DNA of 23,688 nt from Bacillota bacterium (GTDB lineage: Bacteria; Bacillota; Clostridia; Lachnospirales; Lachnospiraceae): contig JAEXGM010000112.1 of the NCBI GenBank assembly GCA_023450835.1, forward strand, positions 1 to 23,688, written 5' to 3'. Position 1 is the stretch's first letter. Every line of letters begins with the position of its first letter. The notes under the pieces are model-generated. The model was not told the origin of the DNA and ran no database searches. It worked only from the letters and a program-made list of their open reading frames with translations. The position numbers and the translations under genes are program-made. This document shows positions 22,196 to 23,688 of this stretch, piece by piece.

Positions 22196-22915
22196 ATGGG
22201 ACAAGAGAAAATAAGTGCTATCCTGTTAGCCGGAGGAAGCGGTAAAAGAATGCAGTCAGATCTCCCAAAGCAGTATATGCTTTTAGGAGAGAATCCGGTT
22301 TTATACTATTCCCTGGCTGCCTTTGATAAGAGCAGTGTAGACGAAATCATACTGGTAGTAAATGAAAATGATATAGAATATCTGAAGAATAATATTCTGG
22401 GGCAGTACCCCTTAGAAAAACCGGTGCATGTTGTAACGGGAGGAGAAGAGCGGTATCTCTCCGTCTATAATGGGTTAAAAGAGATAACCGAAGGGGATTA
22501 TGTTCTGATACACGACGGAGCAAGGCCTTTTATAACTACAGAAATGATAGAGGAGATAATAGTAAACCTGAAGGAGCACCCAGCCTGTGCGGTAGGTGTT
22601 CCAGTTAAAGATACAATTAAAATTGTTGACACAACAGGAACAATTGTGGAAACGCCGGATCGCAGTATGGTTTGGGCGATTCAGACACCTCAGGCATTTT
22701 CGCGCTCTCTGATTTCCCGTGCATATGATATGCTCCTGGATAAAATACAAAAAGATGAGCAAGATAAGAAGATATCAGTAACGGATGATACAATGGTTCT
22801 TGAATATACTTTAAATTATCCGGTTAAAATGATTATGGGCAGTTATAGAAACATAAAGATAACGACCCAGGAAGATATGATTATAGGAGAAGCACTTTTA
22901 CAGCGTAAAAGTTGA
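22196..22915 (+). CDS. ispD: 2-C-methyl-D-erythritol 4-phosphate cytidylyltransferase
   Basis: The 239-residue enzyme has the nucleotidyltransferase start AILLAGGSGKRM (8-19) with K25, DYVLIHDGARPF, AVGVPVKDTIK, WAIQTPQAF, VTDDTMVLE and the closing YRNIKITTQEDM. These define IspD of the non-mevalonate isoprenoid pathway, which makes CDP-methylerythritol; the same motifs are shared with ribitol-phosphate cytidylyltransferases (TarI), but the TPQAF and NIKITTQED segments favour IspD. AAAAAGGAG precedes the ATG. It is the last protein gene before the tRNA and rRNA genes. Confidence 0.92.
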   Translation: MGQEKISAILLAGGSGKRMQSDLPKQYMLLGENPVLYYSLAAFDKSSVDEIILVVNENDIEYLKNNILGQYPLEKPVHVVTGGEERYLSVYNGLKEITEGDYVLIHDGARPFITTEMIEEIIVNLKEHPACAVGVPVKDTIKIVDTTGTIVETPDRSMVWAIQTPQAFSRSLISRAYDMLLDKIQKDEQDKKISVTDDTMVLEYTLNYPVKMIMGSYRNIKITTQEDMIIGEALLQRKS

Positions 22916-22986
22916 GAATTAATCATAACTTTTAAAAAAATTACAACAAAAGATACAAAAAAACAAAAAAATAAGCTTAAAAGTGC

Positions 22987-23015
22987 TTGACATGTTTTGC
23001 AAGTTTTGCTATACT
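22987..23015 (+). promoter_or_regulatory. Promoter of the first tRNA-Ser gene
   Basis: Consensus TTGACA (22987-22992), a 17-nt spacer and TATACT (23010-23015) lie 15 nt before the tRNA. The 60 nt upstream are A-rich, as in UP-element-like regions of strong promoters. Confidence 0.85.
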
Positions 23016-23030
23016 GTTCAAGCAGTGTTC

Positions 23031-23116
23031 GGAGAGGTGTCCGAGTGGTTTAAGGAGCCGGTCTTGAAAACCGGTGATTCCGAAAGGGACCGTGGGTTCG
23101 AATCCCACCTTCTCCG
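23031..23116 (+). tRNA. tRNA-Ser (anticodon TGA)
   Basis: An 86-nt type II tRNA. Acceptor GGAGAGG pairs with CTTCTCC, the anticodon stem CCGGT/ACCGG encloses CTTGAAA (anticodon TGA, reads UCA), a long variable arm follows (GATTCCGAAAGGGACC), and the T-arm is GTGGG-TTCGAAT-CCCAC. The discriminator is G and CCA is not encoded. Confidence 0.97.
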
Positions 23117-23135
23117 CTGATAAGAATTCTGTTAA

Positions 23136-23164
23136 TTACAAAAGTCTTATCTTCTATATATAAT
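23136..23164 (+). promoter_or_regulatory. Candidate promoter of the second tRNA-Ser gene
   Basis: TTACAA (23136-23141), a 17-nt spacer and TATAAT (23159-23164) lie 25 nt before the second tRNA. Confidence 0.5.
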
Positions 23165-23189
23165 ATGTAGTTATAAAATCAGCCATTAT

Positions 23190-23278
23190 GGAGAAGTACC
23201 CAAGCGGCTGAAGGGGCTCCCCTGGAAAGGGAGTAGGTCGTTAATAGCGGCGCGAGGGTTCAAATCCCTCCTTCTCCG
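23190..23278 (+). tRNA. tRNA-Ser (anticodon GGA)
   Basis: An 89-nt type II tRNA. Acceptor GGAGAAG pairs perfectly with CTTCTCC, the anticodon stem CTCCC/GGGAG encloses CTGGAAA (anticodon GGA, reads UCC and UCU), the long variable arm TAGGTCGTTAATAGCGGCGC follows, and the T-arm is GAGGG-TTCAAAT-CCCTC. The discriminator is G and CCA is not encoded. Confidence 0.97.
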
Positions 23279-23326
23279 TTGGTTTTACCGACAAAAACAA
23301 CTTCTGAAAAATAAATAAAAAAGTTG

Positions 23327-23355
23327 TTGACAAGCTCTGGTAAGTGTGATAAGAT
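23327..23355 (+). promoter_or_regulatory. Promoter of the rRNA operon
   Basis: A perfect TTGACA (23327-23332), a 17-nt spacer and TAAGAT (23350-23355) follow an A/T-rich stretch. It stands at the head of a roughly 320-nt leader that runs into 16S-like sequence. Confidence 0.8.
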
Positions 23356-23678
23356 AGTCGAGCTGGTGCAAGACACCGCCGCCTTACAAAAGAGGAAAAG
23401 CGGACAAAACCTAGCAAAAAGCAATATAGAACCTTGATAACTGAACAGTGAAACAACCCTGAAATTTTCTTTAAAATTTCATTGAGAGATGAAGAATTCG
23501 ATTCCTTCTTATTTATAAGAAGATAAGGATTTTGAGTCAATCATAAAGAACCGTATCAGAAATGATACAACCTTAAAAACAGTAAGCGTTTGTAGGTAGC
23601 ACTATGAACGACGGAAATTAACTTGTTTAAATCTTAGATTTAAAACAGCCAATGTTAATTCTGAAAATGATTAAACTT
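23356..23678 (+). other. rRNA operon leader with boxA-like site and hairpins
   Basis: No protein gene is visible. CCTTGATAACTGAACAGTG (23432-23450) resembles the boxA-type sequence of Firmicutes rRNA operons that supports antitermination. Perfect hairpins are TGAAATTTT/AAAATTTCA (23460-23481), CTTCTTAT/ATAAGAAG (about 23506-23523), GTATCA/TGATAC (23553-23568) and TTTAAATC/GATTTAAA (23626-23644). These are probably processing and antitermination signals. Confidence 0.6.
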
Positions 23679-23688
23679 TAATTTGAGA
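23679..23688 (+). rRNA. Likely first bases of 16S rRNA, cut by the window end
   Basis: The window ends in TAATTTGAGA, which fits the start of bacterial 16S rRNA just before the universal GTTTGATCCTGGCTCAG. Only about ten bases are present, so the call depends on the promoter and leader upstream. Confidence 0.6.

Noticed and set aside
1..23688. CRISPR arrays, insertion sequences, phage genes or integration sites
   Set aside because: I saw no regularly spaced repeats, transposase or integrase motifs, or flanking direct repeats; the tRNA-Ser genes show no repeated 3' end nearby.

Overview
The window looks like a chromosomal segment of a low-to-moderate GC Gram-positive anaerobe of the Clostridia, most likely Lachnospiraceae. 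The evidence is the strong AGGAGG-type ribosome binding sites, several TTG starts, an FMN riboswitch in front of an ECF riboflavin transporter, the tsaE-tsaB-rimI and rnz-tsaD-ispD gene order, and a CapABC-style polysaccharide phosphoregulation module. This placement is inferred from gene content, not from a phylogeny.

Layout. (1) 1-1146 is the 3' end of tex, followed by a long hairpin. (2) 1553-8569 is an exopolysaccharide-type operon: a membrane-anchored unknown, a polyprenyl-phosphate sugar-1-phosphate transferase, a PHP-type tyrosine phosphatase (CpsB-like) that has lost most catalytic residues, a Wzz/CpsC-like protein, a BY-kinase (CpsD-like), an anchored Ig-like protein, a second and intact CpsB, a VanZ protein and a second, shorter CpsC. 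No further glycosyltransferase, flippase or polymerase is present. (3) 8559-14490 is a gene set that looks like a RiPP (ribosomally made, modified peptide) cluster and is joined to the polysaccharide genes by an overlapping start. It holds a PqqD/RRE protein, a SPASM radical SAM enzyme, an unlisted 58-residue Cys-rich peptide (9928-10104), an HprK-related kinase, an S26-type serine protease, an ABC exporter and, on the opposite strand, an NTP_transf_5 nucleotidyltransferase whose 3' end overlaps the exporter. (4) 14702-16423 holds an LCP-family attachment enzyme and a second VanZ protein. (5) 16420-17442 is a sigma-A-type promoter, FMN riboswitch, terminator and ribU. (6) 17571-22915 is housekeeping: tsaE, tsaB, rimI, a small zinc-ribbon-like protein, rnz, tsaD and ispD. 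(7) 23031-23278 holds two tRNA-Ser genes, and 23327-23688 is the promoter and leader of an rRNA operon whose 16S gene begins at the window edge.

Working model. The kinase, its CpsC activator and the intact CpsB would run a tyrosine phosphorylation cycle controlling polymer assembly. The sugar transferase starts the lipid-linked unit, and the LCP protein could attach polymer to the wall. The most interesting part is the peptide system translated from the same transcript region. Its precursor has a leader resembling RRE-bound leaders and a core with five cysteines, and the set of tailoring enzymes (radical SAM, kinase, nucleotidyltransferase) is unusual. The product and its chemistry are unknown from sequence alone.
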